A stretch of DNA of 13,525 nucleotides, taken from NCBI GenBank assembly GCA_030625525.1, contig DAOUQR010000005.1:1-13525 (forward strand), in the 5' to 3' direction. The notes beneath the pieces are model-generated. The model was not told where the DNA came from. It made no database searches and saw only the letters and a list, made by a program, of their open reading frames with translations. This document shows, piece by piece, positions 7,861 to 13,525 of the stretch; position 1 is the first letter of the stretch; every line of letters begins with the position of its first letter. The DNA is from Pseudomonadota bacterium. Lineage in GTDB: Bacteria; Pseudomonadota; Gammaproteobacteria; DAOUQR01. A program made the position numbers and the translations under genes.

Positions 7861-8736
7861 ATGCCAATTGCTGCATCAGAATTGATTTTAACGTCAAAAA
7901 ACCGTATTTATCACGTTAATTTGCGCCCAGAAGAGTTAGCGCAAACCGTTATTACGGTGGGTGATCCTGATCGTGTGCCCTTGGTGAGTCGTTATTTTGA
8001 TGAGATTGAATTTAAAATCGCGCACCGTGAATTGATAACACATACGGGTTATTTGAATGGTAAACGCCTAAGTGTGATATCAACGGGCATGGGTACGCCG
8101 AATATCGATATCGTGATCAATGAATTAGATGCCTTGGTGAATATTGATTTTGAAACGCGTGAAGTGAAGTCGAAACCTGTTTCCTTAGATATTATTCGAT
8201 TAGGCACGGCAGGTGGCTTGCAAGCGGATGTGCCGTTGGGTGCTTTGGCGATCACGGATTGTGCGATTGGTTTTGATAACCTGATGTGCTTTTATAAACA
8301 AAATATCACGACAGAAGAGCAGGCGATCCGAAGTGAATTGATTAATCATTTTAATCCGAGCTTACCTTGTGATCCATATGTTGTGTCGAGTGAAAAGTCT
8401 TTAGTGAATGATTTGCAGTTGGATGGCGTGCATGGGATGACGGCAACGTGTCCTGGTTTTTATGGTCCACAAAATCGAGTGCTTCGTGGCTCGGTTGTGT
8501 TGGAAAATTTTCTCGATCAACTTTCACAATTTCGTTACCAACAAATGCCTGTTGTGAATTTTGAAATGGAAACGTCTGCGATTTATGGGATGGCTAAATT
8601 GCTAGGCCATCGTGCTTGTTCAGTGAGTGCGGTGATAGCGAATCGGCAAACCGGTGAATTTGATCCAAACATGTCAGAGAATGTCGATCGCATGATCCAA
8701 ACTGTATTGGAAAAAATTACGGCGCTTAAGTCTTAG
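7861..8736 (+). CDS. udp: Nucleoside phosphorylase, uridine phosphorylase-like
   Basis: Member of the PNP/UDP phosphorylase superfamily (NP-I fold): phosphorolysis of a nucleoside to base plus (deoxy)ribose-1-phosphate. 291 residues, longer than E. coli Udp (about 253), and resembling the longer uridine phosphorylase-like proteins found in other bacteria. Seen: phosphate-site GDPDR (34-38), STGMG (74-78), RLGTAGG (113-119), and ribose-binding EMETSA (235-240). Pyrimidine specificity is likely from overall resemblance, and because a separate purine enzyme is encoded nearby, but it is not proven. Its 3' end overlaps the convergent deoC by 11 bp. Only a weak GAG-type ribosome site precedes the ATG. 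The symbol is tentative. Confidence 0.8.
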   Translation: MPIAASELILTSKNRIYHVNLRPEELAQTVITVGDPDRVPLVSRYFDEIEFKIAHRELITHTGYLNGKRLSVISTGMGTPNIDIVINELDALVNIDFETREVKSKPVSLDIIRLGTAGGLQADVPLGALAITDCAIGFDNLMCFYKQNITTEEQAIRSELINHFNPSLPCDPYVVSSEKSLVNDLQLDGVHGMTATCPGFYGPQNRVLRGSVVLENFLDQLSQFRYQQMPVVNFEMETSAIYGMAKLLGHRACSVSAVIANRQTGEFDPNMSENVDRMIQTVLEKITALKS

Positions 8737-9496
8737 AGTCGCAAGCCAGCAAGTTATCTAGCAGTGAACTCGCGCCAAGACGAAAATATTGTGGCGAAGT
8801 CCAATACCGTCCCATTACTTTTTGTGCGAGAAAAATATATTTTGCAGCGTCTTCTTGCGTTCGCACACCACCGGAAACTTTTAAACCCACACACGGGTAA
8901 TCACGAATCGTTAACAGCATCGTCGCAACAGCGTCTAAGGTCGCACCGTTTTCAATCTTGCCGGTGGACGTTTTTAAAAAATCAGTGCCGGCGTCAATCG
9001 CAATGCGGCACGCTTCTTCGATATGTTCTTGAGTCTTCAGTGCACCGGTTTCTAAAATAACCTTGAGGGTGCGATCGCCGCAGGCTTTTTTACACGCTTC
9101 TAAAAAACTGAGCACGGGAAGATATTCGCCTGCGAGAATACGGTGGTAGGGGAGCACGACATCAATTTCATCTGCGCCGCTTATAATTGCTTGTTCAATG
9201 GCTTGAACCACTTCAACGACATCAGCTTTACCGTCAGGAAAATTAACCACGGTTGCGATGTTAATTTTTTTATTGGGCTTATGCGTTTTTACCGTTTGAA
9301 TAAATTCAGGATAAACACAAATGGCAGCGACATAGCCTTTAGGAGTTTGCGCTTTTTGACAGAGATCAATAATGGCTTGTTCGTCGTTATCTTTTTCCAA
9401 ACGCGTGAGATCAATTAATGGGATAATGATATCCGCGGGATAGTAATCCAATTTTACGTTTTGAACTTGTTCGACTAAACGCTTGGCGTAATTCAT
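8726..9496 (-). CDS. deoC: Deoxyribose-phosphate aldolase
   Basis: Class I aldolase (EC 4.1.2.4) splitting 2-deoxyribose-5-phosphate into acetaldehyde and glyceraldehyde-3-phosphate, the last step of deoxynucleoside catabolism. 256 residues, close to E. coli DeoC (259). Seen: the Schiff-base lysine K175 in DFLKTSTGK, the second lysine K206 in GLKVSGGVRT, and D112 in DEIDVVLPY, corresponding to K167, K201 and D102 of E. coli. Last gene of the cdd-xapA-deoC operon: its ATG overlaps the upstream TGA as ATGA. deoB (phosphopentomutase), needed to connect the phosphorylases with this enzyme, is not in the window. Confidence 0.95.
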   Translation of the reverse strand: MNYAKRLVEQVQNVKLDYYPADIIIPLIDLTRLEKDNDEQAIIDLCQKAQTPKGYVAAICVYPEFIQTVKTHKPNKKINIATVVNFPDGKADVVEVVQAIEQAIISGADEIDVVLPYHRILAGEYLPVLSFLEACKKACGDRTLKVILETGALKTQEHIEEACRIAIDAGTDFLKTSTGKIENGATLDAVATMLLTIRDYPCVGLKVSGGVRTQEDAAKYIFLAQKVMGRYWTSPQYFRLGASSLLDNLLACDSKT

Positions 9497-10317
9497 GGTA
9501 ATTTCCCAACAAAATTTTGGAACAGTTGCGACATTTTTATTTCAGCTTGTTTGGCGACGGCGACGACATTGTTATGATCATGACTTTCATTGCTTAACCC
9601 TGTGGCTAAGTTAGTAACGGTTGAGACCACCACCACACGCATACCACAATGATTCGCGACAATCACTTCAGGCACGGTTGACATGCCAACCAGATCAGCG
9701 CCTAAGATTTTAAACGCACGAATTTCCGCCGCGGTTTCGTAACAAGGGCCTAATACCGAAAGATACACGCCATTATGTAGCTTGATGTTACCTTCATCAG
9801 CCGCTTGATGAAGTAGCACGCGAAGCTCTAAATCATAGGCATTATCAAGTGGCAAAAAACGAGGACCAAATTCATCATCATTCGGGCCCACTAGTGGATC
9901 ACTCGGCTGAAAATTAATATGATCCGTCACACAAACTAACTCACCCGGCCCCACATCCATATGCATCGAGCCAGAAGCATTGGTTGCAATAAAAACCTCA
10001 CACCCTAATAATTTTAGCGTACGCACAGAGGTTTTAACGGGGGTGTAGTCTAATGATTGTGATTCATAGGTATGTGAACGGCCTTTTAAACAAGCAATCT
10101 GCTTACCATTAAGTTCGCCTAAAATCAGCTGACCAGCATGACCTTTAACGCTGGGTATCGGAAAACCCGGTAAATCTTCAAAATGAATAACATGGCTATT
10201 TTTTAAATGCGAAGCAAAATCACCTAAGCCAGATCCTAATACAATACCGATGCGCGGTTTAAAATCAGGAAATTTTTCTTGGATAACCGCAGCAGCTTGA
10301 GCAGGAAGTGACGTCAT
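9493..10317 (-). CDS. xapA: Purine nucleoside phosphorylase (PunA/XapA type)
   Basis: Trimeric-type purine nucleoside phosphorylase, converting guanosine, inosine or xanthosine and deoxy forms to base plus pentose-1-phosphate. 274 residues, the usual length. Seen: phosphate-binding LGSGLG (27-32), LPGFPIPSVKGHAG, TNASGS, GPCYETAAEIRAFKILGADLVGMSTVPEVI (quoted in part: ETAAEIR and VGMSTVPEVI), and the base-contact asparagine in TNLATG. The sequence resembles E. coli XapA along most of its length, but xanthosine preference cannot be inferred; punA would be an equally fair symbol. ATGA overlaps on both sides, with cdd upstream and deoC downstream, indicate a translationally coupled operon. Confidence 0.92.
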   Translation of the reverse strand: MTSLPAQAAAVIQEKFPDFKPRIGIVLGSGLGDFASHLKNSHVIHFEDLPGFPIPSVKGHAGQLILGELNGKQIACLKGRSHTYESQSLDYTPVKTSVRTLKLLGCEVFIATNASGSMHMDVGPGELVCVTDHINFQPSDPLVGPNDDEFGPRFLPLDNAYDLELRVLLHQAADEGNIKLHNGVYLSVLGPCYETAAEIRAFKILGADLVGMSTVPEVIVANHCGMRVVVVSTVTNLATGLSNESHDHNNVVAVAKQAEIKMSQLFQNFVGKLP

Positions 10318-10715
10318 TTTAAATTCTCCGAACCAAATGAATGAGGAAGTAACTCGTCGATAGTGTGACTCTGTTGAATACCGTTTTTATTACAGCAATG
10401 AATGTGTGTTTGTGCATCAGAAAATTCGCGAATCATCTGGCGGCAAGCGCCACAAGGGTAGACGGTCTCATCACCACTGGACGTGATCACAATATCGCGA
10501 ATATGCGTATCACCCGCCGCAATCATCTGCGCAATGGCACTGCGCTCAGCACAAATAGTAAGAGAGTAAGAGGCATTTTCTACATTGCAACCATTATAAT
10601 AGTCACCCTTATCCGTACGAATACAAGCACCGACGTTAAATCGAGAGTAGGGTGAATAAGCATTTTCCATCACACTCGTCGCAAGATCGAGCATATCGCT
10701 GAGCACATCAGACAT
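10314..10715 (-). CDS. cdd: Cytidine deaminase
   Basis: Zinc enzyme (EC 3.5.4.5) that deaminates cytidine and deoxycytidine to uridine and deoxyuridine. 133 residues: the short homotetrameric type, as in Bacillus, not the long E. coli form. Seen: C55-A-E57 with the catalytic glutamate E57, and P87-C88-G-A-C91, giving the three zinc cysteines C55, C88 and C91; SRFNVGA and NVENASY are the usual substrate-site segments. The frame opens at a TTG at 10736, but the ATG at 10715 has AAGGA 7 nt before it and fits the family length. First gene of the operon with xapA and deoC; its stop overlaps the next start as ATGA. Confidence 0.94.
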   Translation of the reverse strand: MSDVLSDMLDLATSVMENAYSPYSRFNVGACIRTDKGDYYNGCNVENASYSLTICAERSAIAQMIAAGDTHIRDIVITSSGDETVYPCGACRQMIREFSDAQTHIHCCNKNGIQQSHTIDELLPHSFGSENLK

Positions 10716-10743
10716 TAAACTATCCTTAATTTTCAAGACGACA

Positions 10744-10773
10744 AATATATCATCGCCCAGAGTGTGGGGTCAA
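10744..10773 (-). promoter_or_regulatory. Promoter of the cdd-xapA-deoC operon
   Basis: Minus strand -35 TTGACC (10768-10773) and -10 TATATT (10744-10749) are 18 nt apart. The start would fall near 10737, giving a leader of about 22 nt that includes the AAGGA ribosome site. This is the best sigma-70 type match in the window. Confidence 0.65.
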
Positions 10774-10774
10774 T

Positions 10775-10834
10775 CACCGACTGATTTCGAATTCTTCAAT
10801 TATTTCAAGCAGTTGTTTCAGCAATCAGTCGGTG
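10775..10834. repeat. 12-bp perfect inverted repeat upstream of the cdd promoter
   Basis: CACCGACTGATT (10775-10786) and AATCAGTCGGTG (10823-10834) are separated by 36 nt. One arm ends 1 nt from the -35 of the cdd promoter. It also lies 50 bp downstream of the crotonase operon's stop on the same strand. It may be an operator, a terminator for the crotonase pair, or a small repeated element. Confidence 0.55.
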
Positions 10835-10883
10835 TCGGTCTCTGACTAAAATATTGGAGGCTGACATAGACCCATCTCACTGT

Positions 10884-11921
10884 CTATTCGATAAACTCGA
10901 GTTCTGTTTCAGGAGTCGGCTCAAAGTAGATATCCACCTCAGCATTCTTGACCCGCTCAACTGACCCAGGTTGCCATTTTGGTGAACGGTCTTTATCGAT
11001 GATCTGAGCGCGAATGCCTTCGTATAAATCATGCCCTTGAATAAAATGAGACACCAAACGGTAATCCATTTTTAAGCACTCTCCCAGATCCATTCGTTCG
11101 GCATAGCGAATTTGTTTGAGCGTCGCGACAAGGCTGGTGGGGGATTTCGCTTGCAAAGTTTGCAGCGTTTGTTGCGCCCATTCACTGGGATCATCTACTA
11201 AGCTACCCATAATGCTTACCATGGAGTTAAATGCAAAATGTTGGTCAATTTGCGCTTTAAATTCAGCAATGGATGCGTCGTTACACGGGATTTGGAATTC
11301 TGCAAACAAAGCGTTTAAATTGGTGGCATTCGGCAAAGCTTCTAAAATCTGCGACCAGTCAGCACTGTTGATATGGTATTCAATCAAACCACAATACTGA
11401 CAATCCATTGCATTCAAGCGTCCGCCAGTGAGCGCCAAGTACGTGCCAATCTCATCTGGGCAATGCGAGAGTAGAGAGGTACTGCCAATATCGGGGAAAA
11501 ATCCAATTCCCGTTTCTGGCATGGCAAAGACTAAGTTCTCAGTGCCAATGGGGAATGAACCTAACAATGAAATACCGACACCACCACCCATGGTAAGGCC
11601 ATTCAAAAAACTAACGTACGGTTTAGGGTAAGTTCCAATCAATTGATTTAAACGATACTCGTGCCAAAAATAGTGAGCCGTTCGTTTTTCTGGATCTTGT
11701 CCCATTTGATAGAGTGAGCGAATATCGCCACCGGCGCAAAAAGCGCGCCCATCATCCGCTTGAATAACGACTATTTTAATATGATCAGCGTCGCGCCATT
11801 TAATCAAATGTTCAGTCATGCTCTCTAACATGTTAAGGCTCAGTGCATTTAAAGCTTGGGGACGGGTGAGGGTGATCAGGCCTAAGCCGTTGCGTTCTTC
11901 AAATTGAATGTCGTTACTCAT
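10884..11921 (-). CDS. 3-hydroxyisobutyryl-CoA hydrolase (crotonase family)
   Basis: Crotonase-superfamily protein of the HIBCH subgroup, which hydrolyses 3-hydroxyisobutyryl-CoA to free acid and CoA in valine degradation. 345 residues, as expected for HIBCH rather than for hydratases (about 260). Seen: FCAGGDI (61-67) and MGGGVGIS (111-118) forming the oxyanion hole, and FAMPETGIGFFPDIG, with E136 and D144 at the positions of the human HIBCH catalytic pair (E169, D177). A C-terminal region typical of ECH_2 proteins follows. ATG start, 2 bp after the stop of the upstream enoyl-CoA hydratase gene, with AAAGG inside that gene's end; the two are clearly one operon. Activity on other 3-hydroxyacyl-CoA esters is possible. 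Confidence 0.87.
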   Translation of the reverse strand: MSNDIQFEERNGLGLITLTRPQALNALSLNMLESMTEHLIKWRDADHIKIVVIQADDGRAFCAGGDIRSLYQMGQDPEKRTAHYFWHEYRLNQLIGTYPKPYVSFLNGLTMGGGVGISLLGSFPIGTENLVFAMPETGIGFFPDIGSTSLLSHCPDEIGTYLALTGGRLNAMDCQYCGLIEYHINSADWSQILEALPNATNLNALFAEFQIPCNDASIAEFKAQIDQHFAFNSMVSIMGSLVDDPSEWAQQTLQTLQAKSPTSLVATLKQIRYAERMDLGECLKMDYRLVSHFIQGHDLYEGIRAQIIDKDRSPKWQPGSVERVKNAEVDIYFEPTPETELEFIE

Positions 11922-11923
11922 GT

Positions 11924-12700
11924 TTATTTGCCTTTAAAGTGAGCGGAGCGTTTTTGTAAGAAAGCGTTAACGCCTTCGTTTTTATCTTCGGTACCACAGG
12001 TCATGGCGAAATGGCTGGCTTCTAATTCCAGCGCGTCATTCAGCGGTAAATCAAATCCTTGGTTAATGACGGTGAGGAGACTGCGAATGGCTAAAGGCGC
12101 CATCGTGATTATGTTGTTGAGTATCGTGTGTGCATCGTCAATGAGTTGATCGGGTGCCGCAATTGATGTGACCAATCCCCAAGACTCAGCGAGTTTGGCA
12201 TCAATGAAGCGTCCACTCAGACACAAATCCAACGCCCGACCTTTACCAACCAATCGTGCTAAGCGCTGAGTCCCACCGTATCCAGGAATAACCCCTAGTT
12301 TAACTTCAGGTTGACCAAACTGTGCTTTTTCCGATGCAATGCGCAAACTTGCTGAGAGGGCTAATTCACAACCACCACCAAAAGCAAAACCATTCACCGC
12401 AGCCAAAGAGGGTTTGGCAAGATTTTCAAGTGTTGAAAACACGGCTTGCCCTTGCTTCGCAAATTCATATCCACTCATTGGATTAGCTTCAGCCAGCCGA
12501 TTGATATCGGCCCCCGCACAAAAGGCTTTACCTTTCCCAGTAATTAAAATCGCTTTAGTCTGCGGATCGCGCCCTGCCTCTGTAAAGACCTCATCCAATT
12601 CACCCAACATCGTGTCATTTAAAGCATTCAATTTATCGGCTCGATCCAAAGTAACTTGCAAAACCCCACTGTTATTCAAAGCAGTAATAATCGTTTTCAT
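11924..12700 (-). CDS. Enoyl-CoA hydratase
   Basis: Crotonase-family hydratase of 258 residues, the classic length. Seen: oxyanion-hole FCAGADI (60-66) and FGGGCE (107-112), with both catalytic glutamates present, E112 and E132 (in FGQPEVKLG), matching E144 and E164 of rat crotonase; so it should be an active hydratase rather than an isomerase. GYGGTQRLAR follows as in most short-chain hydratases. The frame opens at a GTG at 12733, but the ATG at 12700 has a strong GGAGG 5 nt before it. Paired with the hydrolase downstream, the likely job is hydration of methacrylyl-CoA in valine breakdown, although broad short-chain enoyl-CoA activity is equally possible. Confidence 0.9.
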   Translation of the reverse strand: MKTIITALNNSGVLQVTLDRADKLNALNDTMLGELDEVFTEAGRDPQTKAILITGKGKAFCAGADINRLAEANPMSGYEFAKQGQAVFSTLENLAKPSLAAVNGFAFGGGCELALSASLRIASEKAQFGQPEVKLGVIPGYGGTQRLARLVGKGRALDLCLSGRFIDAKLAESWGLVTSIAAPDQLIDDAHTILNNIITMAPLAIRSLLTVINQGFDLPLNDALELEASHFAMTCGTEDKNEGVNAFLQKRSAHFKGK

Positions 12701-12749
12701 ACCCACCTCCAAAAAAACCAAAATAAAAAACACCCAAACCCAACGTAAT

Positions 12750-12879
12750 TTAGTTGAGAGCGCCGGTTGTTGGCTCCTCTATCCAAAAGCGTCGTCGGCC
12801 AAGGACGGCCGACGCCGAGCCCACACGGACGCCCAGACCATACCGAAGTCCAGAATGGCTGGCAAGATGAATCCTATGC
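12750..12879. repeat. GC-rich palindromic element, possible dispersed repeat
   Basis: A GC-rich block in an otherwise AT-rich intergenic region. It contains an 8-bp perfect hairpin, CGTCGGCC (12793-12800) and GGCCGACG (12807-12814), with a 6-nt loop. The minus strand is open over about 43 codons, ending at a TAA (12750-12752), and reads as Arg/Gly/Ser-rich peptide (HLASHSGLRYGLGVRV and on) without a start codon or ribosome site. Such translations are typical of dispersed intergenic repeats. Boundaries are approximate. Copy number cannot be judged here. Confidence 0.35.
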
Positions 12880-12899
12880 CTTAATATTTCGTTAAGTTT
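12880..12899 (+). promoter_or_regulatory. PmrA-type box upstream of the 73-codon gene
   Basis: CTTAATATT, TC, GTTAAGTTT. The first 16 nt are identical to the box upstream of the 512-residue effector candidate, and the element reads toward the 73-codon gene and icmT. Confidence 0.65.
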
Positions 12900-12906
12900 T
12901 CAAGCG

Positions 12907-12912
12907 TAGAAT
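12907..12912 (+). promoter_or_regulatory. Putative -10 of the 73-codon gene
   Basis: TAGAAT (5 of 6 to TATAAT) lies 7 nt after the PmrA-type box and 32 nt before the ATG at 12945. The geometry is the same as at the effector candidate. Confidence 0.5.
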
Positions 12913-12944
12913 AATTAATAAGTGTTAAAAATGGAGATGAAGTA

Positions 12945-13166
12945 ATGTCACCAGTCAAACAAACAGTATCAATGACGTTCTTTGGAGCGCAGCGAAAAGA
13001 TGTTCAAAAAGCGGTGAAAAGCGAATCTAATAATCAAGCGAGTTTGAAAAGTCGAACGCCCGCTGAAAAAATATCAGATAAGCAATTCAATAAAAAAATG
13101 CATGAACTTATCGCAGATAATGTATTAGGTCTTTTTTCAGATAATAATCCCACCAACGTCAAATAA
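12945..13166 (+). CDS. Small basic protein of unknown function next to icmT
   Basis: A 73-residue protein I do not recognise. The start is well supported: GGAG at 12933-12936, 8 nt before the ATG, with a -10 and PmrA-type box upstream. It is Lys/Ser/Asn-rich in the first two thirds, with a possible amphipathic helix near the C-terminus (KKMHELIADNVLGLF) and no signal peptide or membrane segment. It lies 70 bp upstream of icmT on the same strand, so the PmrA-type promoter could also feed the icm genes by read-through. It could be a small effector, a chaperone-like or lineage-specific T4BSS accessory protein, or a regulator. The C-terminal 20 residues show no E-block. Confidence 0.7.
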   Translation: MSPVKQTVSMTFFGAQRKDVQKAVKSESNNQASLKSRTPAEKISDKQFNKKMHELIADNVLGLFSDNNPTNVK

Positions 13167-13168
13167 AA

Positions 13169-13232
13169 GCCTAGCGCAACCCAGTATCATCACCTATACT
13201 TAAAATAAGTAAATGAAAGGGTTTAGCTAGGC
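13169..13232 (+). promoter_or_regulatory. icmT leader: long-range stem covering the ribosome site
   Basis: GCCTAGCGCAACCC (13169-13182) pairs with GGGTTTAGCTAGGC (13219-13232) at 12 of 14 positions, with a 36-nt loop. The right arm includes the AGG (13229-13231) that is the likely icmT Shine-Dalgarno. The loop holds a -10-like TATACT (13195-13200) and a small perfect repeat TACTTA-AAA-TAAGTA (13197-13211). It may act as a translational switch, an attenuator or a terminator of the upstream small gene. No T-run follows the stem. Confidence 0.45.
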
Positions 13233-13236
13233 AGAT

Positions 13237-13497
13237 ATGGCAACGTTTCCATCCAGTGCACATTGGCGAGATTCATCACGACAAGCGCGATTTTTTATTG
13301 TCGATGCGCGTGCTGCGTTTCCGCTATTTTTGTTTTTAATGCATTTACGCTGGTGGACCTTAGCTGTTGCGATCATAGCGATTTGTTTTTTTTCATTGTT
13401 AGAACGGTATGGTTTTACGGTGCCTGTTTTTTTGCGGTGGCTTCGTAGTTTTTTTGCCGGCCCTAGACGTTCAGCTTCGCCATGGTGGAAACAATAA
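13237..13497 (+). CDS. icmT: Dot/Icm type IVB secretion protein IcmT
   Basis: IcmT, a small component of the Dot/Icm (type IVB) secretion system that delivers effectors into host cells. 86 residues, the length I recall for L. pneumophila IcmT, with closely similar sequence: AHWRDSSRQARFFIVDARAA (8-27), then a hydrophobic inner-membrane segment about 28-56 interrupted by HLRWW (36-40), then YGFTVPVFLRWLRSF (58-72), AGP, and a C-terminal PWW-K/R-Q. The start ATG has AGG 5 nt before it. The stop is followed directly by the next start codon, so icmT and icmS are coupled, matching the icmT-icmS order that opens the conserved locus in Legionella and Coxiella. This gene is the main evidence for the taxonomic assignment. 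Confidence 0.96.
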   Translation: MATFPSSAHWRDSSRQARFFIVDARAAFPLFLFLMHLRWWTLAVAIIAICFFSLLERYGFTVPVFLRWLRSFFAGPRRSASPWWKQ

Positions 13498-13525
13498 ATG
13501 GTGGATCTCGTTAAAAAAATGGGCC
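13498..13525 (+). CDS. icmS: icmS, 5' end only (cut by the window edge)
   Basis: Nine codons (MVDLVKKMG) begin immediately after the icmT stop and run off the window. Too short to identify by sequence. It is called IcmS, the cytosolic adaptor that works with IcmW to load effectors, from the conserved icmT-icmS gene order. Confidence 0.6.

Noticed and set aside
10787..10822. Short minus-strand frame LKQLLEIIEEFEISR between the inverted-repeat arms, considered as a leader peptide
   Set aside because: No ATG or ribosome site, and it lies upstream of the predicted cdd transcript start.
12339..12884. Long plus-strand open frame (181 codons) opposite the enoyl-CoA hydratase gene
   Set aside because: It is antisense to a gene with clear catalytic motifs, has no recognisable protein features and ends in the GC-rich palindromic element.
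13195..13211. CTTAAAATAAG in the icmT leader, considered as a third PmrA-type box
   Set aside because: It is a palindrome, not a tandem repeat, and a second half-site at the right spacing is missing.

Overview
The window looks like chromosomal DNA from a gammaproteobacterium of the order Legionellales (Legionella/Coxiella/Berkiella-like). The main reason is the right edge: an 86-residue IcmT at 13237-13497, followed without a gap by the first codons of what should be icmS. This is the conserved start of the Dot/Icm type IVB secretion locus. Moderate AT-richness, GC-poor intergenic DNA and Pht-like MFS transporters fit the same group. The species cannot be fixed from this sequence.

Layout, left to right. 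An ABC-F ATPase of the Uup type (75-1835, +). Two tandem MFS transporters, 3 bp apart (4596 down to 1969, -). A divergent dienelactone-hydrolase-family protein (4725-5474, +). Thymidine kinase (6138-5536, -). A large acidic, probably helical protein of unknown function (7771-6233, -). A nucleoside phosphorylase (7861-8736, +) whose 3' end overlaps deoC by 11 bp. A tight operon cdd-xapA/punA-deoC (10715 down to 8726, -) joined by two ATGA overlaps, with a good promoter and a 12-bp perfect inverted repeat upstream. Two crotonase-fold genes (12700 down to 10884, -): enoyl-CoA hydratase and 3-hydroxyisobutyryl-CoA hydrolase. A GC-rich palindromic element (about 12750-12879). A 73-codon gene (12945-13166, +). 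Then icmT and the start of icmS. No gene-free stretch exceeds 300 bp.

How the genes fit together. The centre is a nucleoside-salvage cluster. Cytidine deaminase, two nucleoside phosphorylases and deoxyribose-phosphate aldolase can turn nucleosides into bases and glycolytic carbon; thymidine kinase captures thymidine. The MFS pair resembles the Legionella Pht family, some members of which import nucleosides, so uptake and salvage may be linked. The two crotonase genes fit consecutive steps of valine breakdown.

The most interesting signal is regulatory. The same 16-nt core, CTTAATATTTCGTTAA, occurs twice: upstream of the unknown 512-residue gene (reading -) and upstream of the 73-codon gene (reading +). 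Both copies match my recollection of the Legionella/Coxiella PmrA box and sit exactly 7 nt before a -10-like hexamer. PmrA controls many Dot/Icm effectors. The 512-residue protein also ends in a glutamate-rich segment with hydrophobic residues near the C-terminus, as in Dot/Icm secretion signals. It is a good candidate for an undescribed effector, and the 73-codon gene a candidate T4BSS-associated small protein.
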